DNA of 64,000 bases from Shewanella vesiculosa (lineage in GTDB: Bacteria > Pseudomonadota > Gammaproteobacteria > Enterobacterales > Shewanellaceae), in assembly GCF_021560015.1 (NCBI RefSeq), contig NZ_CP073588.1, forward strand, positions 2,604,001 to 2,668,000, in the 5' to 3' direction. The position numbers and the translations under genes are program-made. The notes under the pieces were generated by a model. It searched no databases and was not told the origin of the DNA. It worked only from the letters and a program-made list of their open reading frames with translations. Shown here in pieces: positions 17,266-27,211 of this stretch (positions within the stretch are counted from its first letter, which is position 1; each line of letters opens with the position of its first letter).

Positions 17266-20184
17266 CTATTCGCCATTTCTGGAGTTGGGCATCAAGTTTT
17301 GTATTTCCATTGGCCAAGTAAACTTGAAACAAGCGCCCTTTTGCACACTCGTATCTAAGCTAATTTCGCCACCCATGGCGACCACTATCTTTTTCACAAT
17401 CGCTAACCCCATGCCACTGCCTTCCACTTCATCTCGAGGTTTTAAGGTGGTGAACATGGTAAATATTTTCTCAGAGAACTCATCAAGTATCCCTGGGCCA
17501 TCATCTCTAACCACAAAGTCATAAAAAGGAGCGTTCACTACCATAGATACATATACAGTGCCTTTTCCGGTGTCATGATGTTTAATCGCATTATTAATCA
17601 GGTTTCTTATCACTTGCTCAAGTGGCACACTAGCAGTCGTTATGTCGGTTGTCGCGGACTCAAACTCCAGTGAAAAGGCATTTTTGGTATTGCATAAATC
17701 AAACACATTTTCGACCACAGACTTTATATTAATTGAATGAATAACATCGCCTTTTTTGCCCGCTCTTGAATAGGAGAGTAAGTCATCTAACAGTTTTTCC
17801 ATCCGGCTAATACGACCACGCATTAAGCGTAAATGCTCAGCATCTTCAGCTTCTAATTTGTCTTTTAAATCTTCTTCTAACCAGCTGGCTAATTGATCAA
17901 TGCCGCGTAAAGGCGATTTAAGATCATGCGAGGCAACGTAGGCAAAGTTATCCAGTTCGGTATTACTTCTGGAAAGTTCCTCAATGAAATATTTGCGTTC
18001 TGAAATATCTTGCATGGTTCCAGCAAGCCTAACGGCTTTACCATTTTCATACTCTATAGTGCCAGCAACCTTGACCCATATGAGCTTATTGGCAGCATTA
18101 GTAAAACGCACCTCAACATTCCAATCTTTCCCCATTTCAATGGCTTCTGTAAGGGTTTTGCGGATAATCGGTTGTGAATCTGGCGTATAAAATGCAATTG
18201 CTTCGTCTAGAGATAATTTAGAACCCAATGGCAAGCCATGAATACGATAGGTCTCTTCAGAATAAAACAACTCGTTGGTGATTAAATCGAGCTCCCAGCC
18301 ACCAATGCCAGCCATTTTACTGGTGCGGTCTAAATTTTCGGTGACCTTTTTTAATGCGCTTGCTTCGAGTTCGCTATCCGTTAAATCAACAATAGATGAA
18401 AGCAGTTTTTTACCTTTATGCGTTTCAATAGTGCATAACCCAATGGATAACGGGAATATAGTGCCATCTTTGCATAAACCACTAATATAATAGCGTTCGG
18501 TATCAATCTCTTCACCCGCGGCAATAAAGAACGATTGTCGCCAGGCTAAATGCTGTTCACGAAAAGACTCAGGCACCAGCATAGCAATATTGTTACCTAA
18601 GAGATCGTCTCTTGAATAACCAAACAACCTCTCAGTCTGTTTATTAACTAACTCAATAACGCCATTATAATCAACCAGCAAAACCGCATTGGGTAAGGTA
18701 TCTACAACCATCTCAAACAAATGCTCTAATTGCCTTCTCAATGTGATGTCAACAATACCGCAAATAGCTTGTAACTCACCCTTATATTCAATAACACTCA
18801 AACCTATCTCTAGCGGTACTTCTTTGGCGGTTTTGTGTAAGCCATATAATTCTCGACCACCGCCCATTAATTTAGTTTCAGGTGCAGAGAAAAACGCTTG
18901 CATAAAATTAGGGTGTACATGACAAAACCTTGCCGGTAATAGTACATTCATCGATTGGCCTAACAACTCACCTTGAGAGTAGCCAAAAATACGTTCAACT
19001 TGAGTATTGGCGAGGGTGATAATACCTTGTCGATTAACCACCATAATACCATTAGGGGCATGGCTTAATATTGAGTTTAGTTCTTGCTCCATAGTCAAAA
19101 CAGTATTGAGGTGATGTTGCTTAGCCTTTAATGCGACTTCATTTTTTGTGTTCTTCAATAGCAGTATTAAAATGCCAATAATGACCCAATACCAAAAAAT
19201 CACCGTGAGTGTTTTGGTTATTGCTAGGTGATTATTTGCCACCGCAAGCACCACCACTTTTCGCTGTGTATTGGTGCTATCTAAGTAAACATTCTCCTCA
19301 GAAAAAAATAATACCTTAAGCCAACTAAAAAAATCACTGTCATCCTTGGTGAGGTACATACCGTCACCAACATCAGTAAAATCGTCTTCTAGTGTGTATC
19401 GTTGACCAATATCAAAGCCAAAGGTTTTCGTCTTATCTGGATGAAGTAAGTAATCACCAGCATCATTGACTAAATAGATATTAATATTTGAGTAAGTGCT
19501 GGTGATATCTAGTTGAGAAAATAGTACTTCAGCAGACACATTAATCACGATTTGCCCAATCGATTCTTTTTGCGGTTTCGCTTGAGAAAAAACTAATGTA
19601 CTCACCCGCATTACCGGTAAGTAAGGGAAGACAAGTGAGCCATTTTCTTGATTGAGATTAAAAGGCGATACGTATACATCACCCTCTTGTAATTTTTGAG
19701 CTTCAATAAAATAATCTCTATCACTTTTTTGTTGTAAAGATGAATCAGGTAACGCGATTACGCTACCTTTCATTCGTTCTACTCGAATCGTCTCAAAGCC
19801 CGTTTTACTATCAATAAAACGCGCTTGTTCTAGCTCAGGAATACTTTGAATATAATATTTAAATACGTCTTTTAAGTGAGCAATATGGGTATTAAATTGG
19901 GCTTGCTGTTCAGTGTCTAATACTGGTTGGTGAGCAAGTGATGCAATGCCTTTTACATCAGGCAGTTTAGATAGGAATAAAGTTTCACGTTTTAAGTTAT
20001 CTATGTGTTCTCTAAGTATGTCGGCTTTCGCGCGCGCGACGGTATCAATTTCACGCTGTATCGAGCCGACTTCTTGCCAATAAACAAAATGACAAATAAT
20101 CAGCATTAACACTGCCGCAAATACAAAAGTGATTGCCGATGAATGCGGTTTAATACGATTTAACAAAGGTATTTGCTTTAACAT
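17266..20184 (-). CDS. Membrane sensor histidine kinase (Cache, three PAS)
   Basis: A 972-aa hybrid-free histidine kinase. Order: TM1 about 17-34; periplasmic double-Cache-like sensor about 40-320 (DRDYFIEAQKLQEGDVYVSP, VFPYLPVMRVST); TM2 about 322-343; PAS1 about 370-480; PAS2 about 490-605; PAS3 about 620-730 (WELDLITNELFYSEETYRIH, ending DISERK). The dimerisation helix carries phospho-acceptor His753 in ASHDLKSPLRG. The HATPase domain has NLINNAIKHHD, DDGPGI and GSGMGLAIVKKI. It follows the receiver-GGDEF-EAL gene by 44 bp and probably phosphorylates the two receiver proteins upstream. The DLKSPLRG box and a stand-alone receiver resemble phytochrome-type kinase/Rcp1 pairs. Confidence 0.9.
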   Translation of the reverse strand: MLKQIPLLNRIKPHSSAITFVFAAVLMLIICHFVYWQEVGSIQREIDTVARAKADILREHIDNLKRETLFLSKLPDVKGIASLAHQPVLDTEQQAQFNTHIAHLKDVFKYYIQSIPELEQARFIDSKTGFETIRVERMKGSVIALPDSSLQQKSDRDYFIEAQKLQEGDVYVSPFNLNQENGSLVFPYLPVMRVSTLVFSQAKPQKESIGQIVINVSAEVLFSQLDITSTYSNINIYLVNDAGDYLLHPDKTKTFGFDIGQRYTLEDDFTDVGDGMYLTKDDSDFFSWLKVLFFSEENVYLDSTNTQRKVVVLAVANNHLAITKTLTVIFWYWVIIGILILLLKNTKNEVALKAKQHHLNTVLTMEQELNSILSHAPNGIMVVNRQGIITLANTQVERIFGYSQGELLGQSMNVLLPARFCHVHPNFMQAFFSAPETKLMGGGRELYGLHKTAKEVPLEIGLSVIEYKGELQAICGIVDITLRRQLEHLFEMVVDTLPNAVLLVDYNGVIELVNKQTERLFGYSRDDLLGNNIAMLVPESFREQHLAWRQSFFIAAGEEIDTERYYISGLCKDGTIFPLSIGLCTIETHKGKKLLSSIVDLTDSELEASALKKVTENLDRTSKMAGIGGWELDLITNELFYSEETYRIHGLPLGSKLSLDEAIAFYTPDSQPIIRKTLTEAIEMGKDWNVEVRFTNAANKLIWVKVAGTIEYENGKAVRLAGTMQDISERKYFIEELSRSNTELDNFAYVASHDLKSPLRGIDQLASWLEEDLKDKLEAEDAEHLRLMRGRISRMEKLLDDLLSYSRAGKKGDVIHSINIKSVVENVFDLCNTKNAFSLEFESATTDITTASVPLEQVIRNLINNAIKHHDTGKGTVYVSMVVNAPFYDFVVRDDGPGILDEFSEKIFTMFTTLKPRDEVEGSGMGLAIVKKIVVAMGGEISLDTSVQKGACFKFTWPMEIQNLMPNSRNGE

Positions 20185-20228
20185 AATTATCTCAATAGTG
20201 TTTCATTACCAAATATGCAGTTCACTCA

Positions 20229-21967
20229 CTATATGGCTAAATATTTAGCTTCAAAATCTGCGGCGCAAATCGGTTTAGAATAATAATAACCTTGTATCAA
20301 ATCGCAGCCTTGAGATTGGCAAAAATCAAGCTGCTCTGCAGTTTCTACCCCTTCGGCAATCACACATAGTCCAAGGTATTTAGCAAAGTTAATCATGGCT
20401 TCAAGCACTTTATCTTGGGATTTTTTTTGTTTATAGGCAGCAATAAAACTCTTATCCACTTTTAAAGAATGAATAGGAAACAGGTGTAAATGTTTAATCG
20501 ATGAATAGCCGGTACCAAAGTCATCCAAAGCTAATTTTACATTTTTTGTGGTCAGCTCATGGAGCCTTTCAACTATGTTTTCAGGGCTATGAATAATCGA
20601 GCTTTCAGTAATTTCTAGCTCTAAACAACATGGTGATAATTGACTCGATTCTAAGGCATGAGAAACTAAACTGAGCAATCGCACATCTTGTAATTGTAAG
20701 GCAGACAAATTGACCGATATGGTCAGCTCTTCGTCTAAGAGGTTATATTGCAACTGCCATTGCTTTAATTGATTACAAGCCGTTTGTAATACCCACTGAC
20801 CGATCTCACTAATTAAGTTTAATTCTTCAGCCATATCAAGAAATACGCCTGGCGCTAAAACACCTCGGGTAGGATGATCCCAACGGATCAGTGCCTCAAC
20901 CCCTTTAACTTTTTTCGTTTTTGTACAAATTTGAGGTTGGTAATAAACTACGAACTGCTGCAATTGCAGCGCATAAGACATTTCTTCTTCAAGAATGGCG
21001 TTGCTCTGTGTTTCTTGATGAAGAATATCGGTATACAAACAGAAGTGATTTCGACCGTTCTGCTTAGCTTTATACATGGCAATATCAGCACACTTCATCA
21101 TTGCTTCAGGTGAAGAGGCAAACTCACCTAACATAGAAATACCAATACTGGCTGTTATCGAAAAAGCCGTATTTCCGACTTGTAAAGAGGGGTCAATGCA
21201 TCAATAACTTGAGTGGCAATGGCGAATGTTTGTTGCTCTGAATCAATATTATTCGCCAAAATAACGAATTCGTCACCGCCAAGACGCGCTAAACAATCAC
21301 CGTCTTTAATTACTGAAGCTAATCTAGTGGCTACGTTTTGTAACAGCTTATCCCCAGTAAAATGGCCTAATGTGTCATTCACTTTTTTAAAATTGTCTAA
21401 ATCGATAAACAGAAGCGCGATGTTATCACCAGTGAATAACACTCTAGTACAAGCATCTTTAAGTGTTTTCTCAAAAGTATAACGATTGATTAATTGTGTT
21501 AATGAATCTCTATTTGCTAGCCATTCTAATGCGTTATTTTTCTCACGCACTACGCCTTCAAGAAACTGACGATGTTGCGCCTGACGGATAGTTCTCATTA
21601 AACGTTCGGAATTGACCTCGGTTTTTAACAGGAAGTCGTGCGCGCCAACATTGAGTGCATTTAATGATAAAATTTCATCTTCATGCTGACTCACCATAAT
21701 AATCGTTGCGTCTGTTTTTTTTCGCGCTAATAGAACTTTAATTAATGCTAAACCGTCAATATCTGGCAACCGGTAATCAATCAAGAGCACATCAACAATG
21801 TTGTTTTCGAACTGAGCGATCCCTTCTTCGCCTGTTTTGGCCTCTATTATAATAATAGGCCGATGACTGGACATTAAAGCACGCCTAATTGATTTCCTAT
21901 CCACAAGGTCGTCATCGATAATTAACAGCGTGATTGGTAACTCTTGGTTAGCAGCGACGTTATTCAT
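20229..21967 (-). pseudogene. Receiver-GGDEF-EAL protein, single frameshift
   Basis: This is one gene split by a one-base loss. From the ATG at 21967 a receiver domain (Asp64 in LLIDYRLPDIDG) leads into a GGDEF domain with the intact motif GGDEF at about 230-234, then stops near 21155. In another frame the GGDEF end resumes (LQVGNTAFSITASIGIS, MYKAKQNGRNHFCLYT), followed by an EAL domain with EALIRW and DDFGTGYSS. Adding one G to the four-G run at 21189-21192 joins them as DALTPSLQVG and gives 579 residues. If intact, it would make or degrade cyclic-di-GMP under receiver control. It overlaps the upstream receiver gene by 8 bp. Confidence 0.82.
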
Positions 21968-22397
21968 TGTACGGCAACTCCACTACACGCCAATAATGCC
22001 CCAACATATCAACAATGTTCAAAAAGGATTCGCCAACTTGTTTTTTGACTATGTATCCAGCAACATTTTTTTTGTAGGCTAACATTTTATCTTGATCGTC
22101 ACTTGAAGTAGTCAATATAAAGACAACACTTCCGCATAGGTCATCGTCAGCACGGAGTTCTTTCAAAAAGTCGATTCCGCCCATTCGAGGCATATTGATA
22201 TCAAGTAAAATAATATAAGGTTTGGCAATGGCTTTTTTACGAAGCAGTTCTAGCGCTTCGATACCATCTTTGGCGCGTATGGTGGGATTAGCGATTCTAA
22301 GTTTCTTCAGGGCTCTTTCAATACCAAGGACATCTACATCGTCGTCATCAACAATAAATATTGTCACTTGCTTGTGTAGCAGAATGTTCTCGCGCAT
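21960..22397 (-). CDS. Rcp1-like single-domain response regulator
   Basis: A 145-aa stand-alone receiver domain. The acidic pocket is IFIVDDDDVD, the phospho-acceptor is Asp66 in ILLDINMPRMGG, the switch Thr is in FILTTSS, and the Lys is in YIVKKQ. There is no output domain. The length and the extended loop between the acidic pocket and Asp66 fit the Rcp1 subgroup, which pairs with PAS or phytochrome kinases. It is the first gene of a three-gene signalling operon and overlaps the next gene by 8 bp. It probably shares phosphate with the downstream histidine kinase. Confidence 0.9.
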   Translation of the reverse strand: MRENILLHKQVTIFIVDDDDVDVLGIERALKKLRIANPTIRAKDGIEALELLRKKAIAKPYIILLDINMPRMGGIDFLKELRADDDLCGSVVFILTTSSDDQDKMLAYKKNVAGYIVKKQVGESFLNIVDMLGHYWRVVELPYNE

Positions 22398-22729
22398 AAA
22401 TATTTCATCATCCTTGACATGTTAACCATAATGATTAAGAACTGTTACGGTTCAGTCATCATAAAAATAATCGTAAAATAAAAAAGAGTTAAGATTATAA
22501 TATTTAAAGTATTTAATGGCCTTATCACGCTGATATCAACACTAAAAATATCTTAATATCAGCGTTTATTTACTGATTGCTTGATACTATCTCACAAACA
22601 TAATAGTTCAAAAATAAACCACAAATCAATATTAGCTCATCTTAAACAAAATAACCCTACTTAGTCGCATTTTTAATATTTAGCGAGCTAATCGATCATC
22701 AACTTAGGCTAACTGATTAAACATGAATG
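22398..22729. other. Intergenic region upstream of the receiver operon
   Basis: This AT-rich stretch should hold the promoter of the signalling operon. No gene and no clear operator were found. Confidence 0.4.
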
Positions 22730-23713
22730 TTAACGATTTACGTCAACAACAACACGGCCGCGAACCTTACCTGCCAATAAGTCACTGGCGACATCAATCG
22801 CCTCAATCAAACTGATTTCATGAACTATGTCATCAAAAATGGCAGGATCAAGGATTTCACCAAGACGTTGCCATGCTTCAATACGATCGGCTAACGGTCG
22901 CATCACACTGTCAACACCCGCTAACGTCACACAGCGTAAAATGAAAGGCGCGACACTCGCTGGAAAATCCATCCCCTGTGCTAAACCACATGCAGCCACA
23001 GTCCCACCATATTTTGTACTGGCACACACATTGGCTAATGTATGACTGCCAACAGAATCTACCGCCCCAGCCCAACGCTCCTTAGCCAAAGGTCGACCAG
23101 CTTCTGATAAGCTCGCACGATCAATAATGTCTTTAGCGCCTAACTTTTTCAAATAATCACTTTGATCAACCCGCCCGGTAGATGCCACTACCTGATACCC
23201 AAGCTTGGCCAAAATTGCGATAGCAAAACTGCCTACACCGCCATTAGCACCGGTCACTAACACTTCACCCTTATCGGGTGTGACACCATTTTTCTCAAGT
23301 GCCATTACACATAACATTGCCGTGTAGCCTGCGGTGCCAATCGCCATGGCTTGCTGCGGGGAAAATGCGCTTGGTAGTGGAATGAGCCACTCACTTTTTA
23401 AACGTGCTTTAGTGGCTAAACCACCACAATGGGTTTCACCGACACCAAAACCATTCAATAATACCGTATCACCAACGGCAAATTTATCACTATCGCTATG
23501 TTCGACTACGCCCACTAAATCAATACCAGGCACCATAGGAAATGTTCTCACCACAGGTGCTTTACCTGTAATAGCGAGGGCATCTTTATAATTAAGCGTG
23601 CTATAAAGTACTTTTACCGTCACATCTCCTGCAGGAAGCACATTTTCATCAATGCTTTTTACTGTAGTACGATAACCTTGGTCATCTTTTTCAATTAACA
23701 TGCCATGAAACAT
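22730..23713 (-). CDS. acuI: AcuI/YhdH-type acrylyl-CoA reductase
   Basis: A 327-aa zinc-independent medium-chain reductase matching the YhdH/AcuI group. Features are VKVLYSTLNYKDALAITGK, PMVPGIDLVG, the NADPH-binding VTGANGGVGSFAIAILAKLG, RWAGAVDSVG and a final GRVVVDV. AcuI reduces acryloyl-CoA to propionyl-CoA and protects cells from acrylate, for example from dimethylsulfoniopropionate breakdown. The start at 23713 has an AGGAG ribosome-binding site. A 15-bp operator lies 16 bp upstream of the start codon, the same as in front of the TetR gene next to it. No DMSP lyase gene is in the window, so the electrophile source is unknown. Confidence 0.88.
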   Translation of the reverse strand: MFHGMLIEKDDQGYRTTVKSIDENVLPAGDVTVKVLYSTLNYKDALAITGKAPVVRTFPMVPGIDLVGVVEHSDSDKFAVGDTVLLNGFGVGETHCGGLATKARLKSEWLIPLPSAFSPQQAMAIGTAGYTAMLCVMALEKNGVTPDKGEVLVTGANGGVGSFAIAILAKLGYQVVASTGRVDQSDYLKKLGAKDIIDRASLSEAGRPLAKERWAGAVDSVGSHTLANVCASTKYGGTVAACGLAQGMDFPASVAPFILRCVTLAGVDSVMRPLADRIEAWQRLGEILDPAIFDDIVHEISLIEAIDVASDLLAGKVRGRVVVDVNR

Positions 23714-23728
23714 TGTCTTCTCCTAATT

Positions 23729-23743
23729 TAGACTGCTCGTCTA
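23729..23743. promoter_or_regulatory. Operator in front of acuI
   Basis: A TAGAC-N5-GTCTA inverted repeat lies 15 bp from the acuI start codon. The same half-sites and spacing occur upstream of the adjacent TetR gene, so it is the likely TetR-protein binding site. Confidence 0.85.
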
Positions 23744-23818
23744 TTAATGAATACATTTTGAGTGAACTTGTACAAACTTAAAAATACACCAACTTAAAAT
23801 AGAGTGGCTAAGCTAACG

Positions 23819-24487
23819 TTACTTGGGTAATGCAGCCATAAAAAGATCACAGTAATTATCCAGCGGTGTGGCCTGTTGCACCAACTTTGCTCGACTGACA
23901 GCCCCTTCCCAACCGACCCAAAAGTTTTCAGCTAAAAGTTGACAGTTTGCACTTTCTGCCAGCTCTCCATGTAATTGCGCCTCTTTAAGACACCGAGCTA
24001 GACAGTCTTGCCAACTCACAAATATGTCAATAATTTGCGGCCTAAAACTTTCTGGTAATACGCCAACTTCTTGCCCTAAGTTACCCACTAAACAACCACG
24101 CTTAAACTCATAACGGATCATGCCTGCTTTGGCATTGTCGACAAAATTCCTAATTCGCCTTAATGGCAAAAATGATTCGTCCAGTAAATGAATTTCCAGC
24201 TTATGTAAAAAATAGTCGGCATAATTTTTCAATACCGCCTGACCAAATGCTTCTTTACTAGCAAAATAATGATAGAAGGAGCCTTTGGGGACGCCCACTT
24301 TTTTTAAAATCGGTTCAATACCCGATGAAGCAAAGCCTTGTTCTGTCAGTTGTTCTAGACCACTTCGAATAAGCTCGGCCCGTGTATCTGGATTATCACG
24401 CGACACTTTAGGGGGCCTTCCACGACGGGGTTTCTGGCTTGGACTTATATCTGCACTCATTATTATATCTAAGCTTAAATTGTTCAT
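23819..24487 (-). CDS. TetR-family regulator (AcuR-like)
   Basis: A 222-aa TetR repressor. The DNA-binding region includes the AT-hook-like basic lead KPRRGRPPK, then GLEQLTEQGFASSGIEPILK and GVPKGSFYHYFASKEAFGQA. The C-terminal part (FKRGCLVGNLGQEVG) fits the NemR/AcuR subgroup, in which a cysteine may sense electrophiles. The start at 24487 lacks a good ribosome-binding site, and an in-frame ATG nine codons later (MSADISPSQ) is possible. It lies upstream of acuI on the same strand with a 105-bp gap. Identical operators before both genes suggest autoregulation and control of acuI. Confidence 0.88.
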   Translation of the reverse strand: MNNLSLDIIMSADISPSQKPRRGRPPKVSRDNPDTRAELIRSGLEQLTEQGFASSGIEPILKKVGVPKGSFYHYFASKEAFGQAVLKNYADYFLHKLEIHLLDESFLPLRRIRNFVDNAKAGMIRYEFKRGCLVGNLGQEVGVLPESFRPQIIDIFVSWQDCLARCLKEAQLHGELAESANCQLLAENFWVGWEGAVSRAKLVQQATPLDNYCDLFMAALPK

Positions 24488-24498
24488 AACAATTATAT

Positions 24499-24513
24499 TA
24501 GACCGAACGTCTA
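24499..24513. promoter_or_regulatory. Operator in front of the TetR gene
   Basis: A TAGAC-N5-GTCTA inverted repeat lies 12 bp upstream of the TetR start codon, matching the operator at 23729-23743. Confidence 0.85.
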
Positions 24514-25412
24514 TTTAAATACAATATTATTGTGTTTAAGCGCAACCTAGATCTCACATTCTTCAAATATCAACGCTATCACTGGGGCAACTTATGTTAA
24601 TAATACATCAGATAAATGCCTAAGACTGACTAAACTGAATAAGAATTTTAGATTGTTTAACAAGGTGATACTGGCAAAATTAGGTACTAGTAACCTCGTA
24701 AAATGTATCCACTACTTTACATAATCAACTCAACCCCAATTGCAAACCGAGCTATTAACGCTAAAAGTGGCTTTGCGATACAAACTGTCAATCACAAAAA
24801 TAATTTGAACAAAAACCATTTGAGCTATAATTATTAACAAGGTGAACTAATCGATAAATCCGCTGCGCGAACGTGCATATTGAATCGAGTAATTGATTAG
24901 TTAATCGCGCTATAACATAACGAGTCACTTTAACAGAGATGAGAAATCATAGTCGGCAATAACAATAATGTTATAGCTTTACCATTTATCCTAACCCTCT
25001 ATATGCATCAATAAAAAGTGTGTAAATCAATAAAACATAATGAAAAGTCTATTTACTTGTTACACATTAACTATCAAAAACAAACATAAGATACTGAAAT
25101 AAAATATAAAAATAATTATTCGGTTAATATTTCGATGATTAAACACCCTATCAAAGACTCTGATATGCCAATCAAATGGCCCTAAAACAACAAAACTGAT
25201 CCTACATATAAATAAAAAATATAATTTACAACAATTTATATTCTCAGGAGAGTATTCAGCTACATGATTGAATAATAACAATCGCAAAAAAGCCCTCTCC
25301 AGCTCATCAAGTATGGCCCTGTCAGCTCAAATAGCATGGCCAATAACAGCATGCACAGTCGAGATAAAACCCTCTAAAGTAGCCTTATCCGATAATCAAT
25401 TGGAAATTTGAC
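24514..25412. other. Long intergenic region
   Basis: About 900 bp with low GC and no supported gene. A 75-codon open frame at 25060-25287 on the minus strand is dominated by AT-rich codons, has no ribosome-binding site, and is not accepted. Confidence 0.5.
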
Positions 25413-25462
25413 GTCTAATCATGCTATTATGATTAGACCACTAACTATCTTGGTGGTTTTTT
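25413..25462 (+). promoter_or_regulatory. Palindrome plus attenuator-like hairpin before the proline operon
   Basis: A perfect 10-bp inverted repeat (25413-25422 with 25429-25438, loop GCTATT) shares two bases with a second stem (25437-25441 with 25453-25457). The second stem is followed by a six-T run. This looks like an operator or anti-terminator next to an intrinsic terminator, upstream of the small-ORF/putP/proBA operon. Which of these it is remains inference. Confidence 0.55.
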
Positions 25463-25520
25463 ATTGTTAAATTTAAATCCTTAAACAATAAACCGATTAG
25501 CTCTAACCCAGGAGGACATT

Positions 25521-25697
25521 ATGTCAACAGGCACTTTAAGCGAAGAAAATCTCATTACGAATATGTGGAACACAGTGACGTTAAAGCTGAAAGAAGCTTC
25601 GCAATTATTATGTTTGTGCGCTCTTTTAAGCACCTATCTCTTTGTTATGTTGAAACCTGAAGGGATTCAAAATCACAAAGCGTTGGGAGGCAAATAA
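25521..25697 (+). CDS. 58-aa single-span membrane protein upstream of putP
   Basis: A small frame with a strong GGAGG ribosome-binding site 5 nt upstream. The 58-aa product begins MSTGTLSEENLITNMWN and has one hydrophobic stretch, LLCLCALLSTYLFVML (about 29-44), with polar ends. It stops 3 bp before the PutP start. The GGAGG ribosome-binding site of putP lies within its last codons, so its translation must affect putP. It may be an accessory subunit of the symporter, as the DUF4212 protein is for other sodium-solute symporters, but the sequence is not that family. Alternatively it is a leader peptide. Confidence 0.75.
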   Translation: MSTGTLSEENLITNMWNTVTLKLKEASQLLCLCALLSTYLFVMLKPEGIQNHKALGGK

Positions 25698-25700
25698 TTC

Positions 25701-27197
25701 ATGCATTACCTAACCTATGTCTCATTAGCAATTTATTTCATGGTAATGCTAGGCATTGGATTGTTTGCTTATAAACAATCAACAAGCGATGTATCTGGCT
25801 ATATTTTGGGTGGACGAAAAGTCAGCCCACAAGTTACCGCACTATCAGCTGGCGCATCGGATATGAGTGGTTGGATGCTTATGGGCTTGCCTGGTGCAAT
25901 GTTCTTAGTGGGTTTTGAAACCATCTATATTGCAATAGGCCTATTACTTGGTGCTCTGGTTAATTATTTAATTGTCGCGCCAAAACTGAGGGTTTATACC
26001 GAAGTAGCGGACAACTCGTTGACCATCCCAGAGTTTTTTGCAAAACGCTTTCATGCACCTAATAGTCATATACGGATTATCGCAGCGGTTATCATTGTCA
26101 TCTTCTTTACCTTATATACCTCTGCAGGATTAGTTGCTGGCGGAAAGTTATTTGTTTCGGCATTTGATTTAAATTATGAACTTGGTCTGATAGTTACCTT
26201 AGGTGTTGTGGTTTCTTACACCCTACTCGGCGGTTTTTTAGCTGTGAGTATGACTGACTTTGTTCAAGGCTGTATTATGTTTGTTGCCTTGGTTTTGGTA
26301 CCTATTGTTGCCTACCAAGAGTTTAGTAGTGCAGACAAAATGTTGGACTACGCTTACCAGTCGATTCCGCACTTTTCTGATGCTATGCAAAATGTCACCA
26401 TACTCGGGTTAATTTCTAGTCTTTCTTGGGGATTAGGTTATTTTGGCCAACCGCATATTATTGTGCGTTTTATGGCTATCCGTTCAGTGTCTGATATCAA
26501 AATTGCCCGCAGAATTGGCATGAGCTGGATGACAGTCACTATCGTTGGTGCGCTGGCGACAGGTCTTGTTGGTATTGCTTATGCCAATAAATTTGATATG
26601 AAAGTCAGTGATCCTGAAACCATCTTTATTATATTTTCAGAATTATTGTTTAACCCTCTAATCAGTGGTTTCTTATTGGCAGCTATTTTAGCCGCAATTA
26701 TGAGCACGATATCTTCACAGTTATTAGTATCATCAAGCTCACTAACTGAAGATATCTATCGAGTGGTATCAAAGAAAGAATCAACTGAACAAGAAATGGT
26801 CAAAATGGGCCGTTATGGTGTAGCAGGCGTTGCCATTGTGGCGAGTTTGTTAGCACTTGATCGTTCTAACAGTATTTTATCGTTAGTGAGTAATGCTTGG
26901 GCTGGATTTGGTGCAGCGTTCGGTCCATTAGTATTATTCAGTCTTTATAAACAAAACCTTACTCATAAAGCCGCTGTTGCGGGTATTGTCTCGGGTGCAG
27001 CTACCGTCCTCTTTTGGATATATGCTCCTGTACTTGGCGACGGAAAAGCATTAACCAGCGTGATTTATGAAATGATCCCAGGTTTTATTGTTAGTAGCGT
27101 AGTGATTTGGATTACCAGTGCTCTTGACTCGGATCCTTGTAATAAAACAGTCGATACCTTCCATGAAGCGAATCGTGTTTTAACCGAGCAACAGTAA
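25701..27197 (+). CDS. putP: Sodium/proline symporter PutP
   Basis: A 498-aa sodium:solute symporter with about 13 hydrophobic segments. The family signature GGRKVSPQVTALSAGASDMS and then GWMLMGLPGAMF matches PutP, including the Asp and Ser residues that bind sodium. Other PutP segments are LPIPEFF-like (SLTIPEFFAKRF), SLSWGLGYFGQPHI and ILAAIMSTISSQLLVSSSSL. It follows the 58-aa membrane protein by 3 bp and touches proB. Sitting with biosynthesis genes and not with putA, it probably supplies proline as an osmolyte, by analogy with OpuE-like transporters of Bacillus. Confidence 0.93.
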   Translation: MHYLTYVSLAIYFMVMLGIGLFAYKQSTSDVSGYILGGRKVSPQVTALSAGASDMSGWMLMGLPGAMFLVGFETIYIAIGLLLGALVNYLIVAPKLRVYTEVADNSLTIPEFFAKRFHAPNSHIRIIAAVIIVIFFTLYTSAGLVAGGKLFVSAFDLNYELGLIVTLGVVVSYTLLGGFLAVSMTDFVQGCIMFVALVLVPIVAYQEFSSADKMLDYAYQSIPHFSDAMQNVTILGLISSLSWGLGYFGQPHIIVRFMAIRSVSDIKIARRIGMSWMTVTIVGALATGLVGIAYANKFDMKVSDPETIFIIFSELLFNPLISGFLLAAILAAIMSTISSQLLVSSSSLTEDIYRVVSKKESTEQEMVKMGRYGVAGVAIVASLLALDRSNSILSLVSNAWAGFGAAFGPLVLFSLYKQNLTHKAAVAGIVSGAATVLFWIYAPVLGDGKALTSVIYEMIPGFIVSSVVIWITSALDSDPCNKTVDTFHEANRVLTEQQ

Positions 27198-27211
27198 TGG
27201 AGAACAATACT

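Noticed and set aside
25060..25287. 75-codon open frame on the minus strand
   Set aside because: Lies in a long AT-rich gap, has no ribosome-binding site and no recognisable domain.
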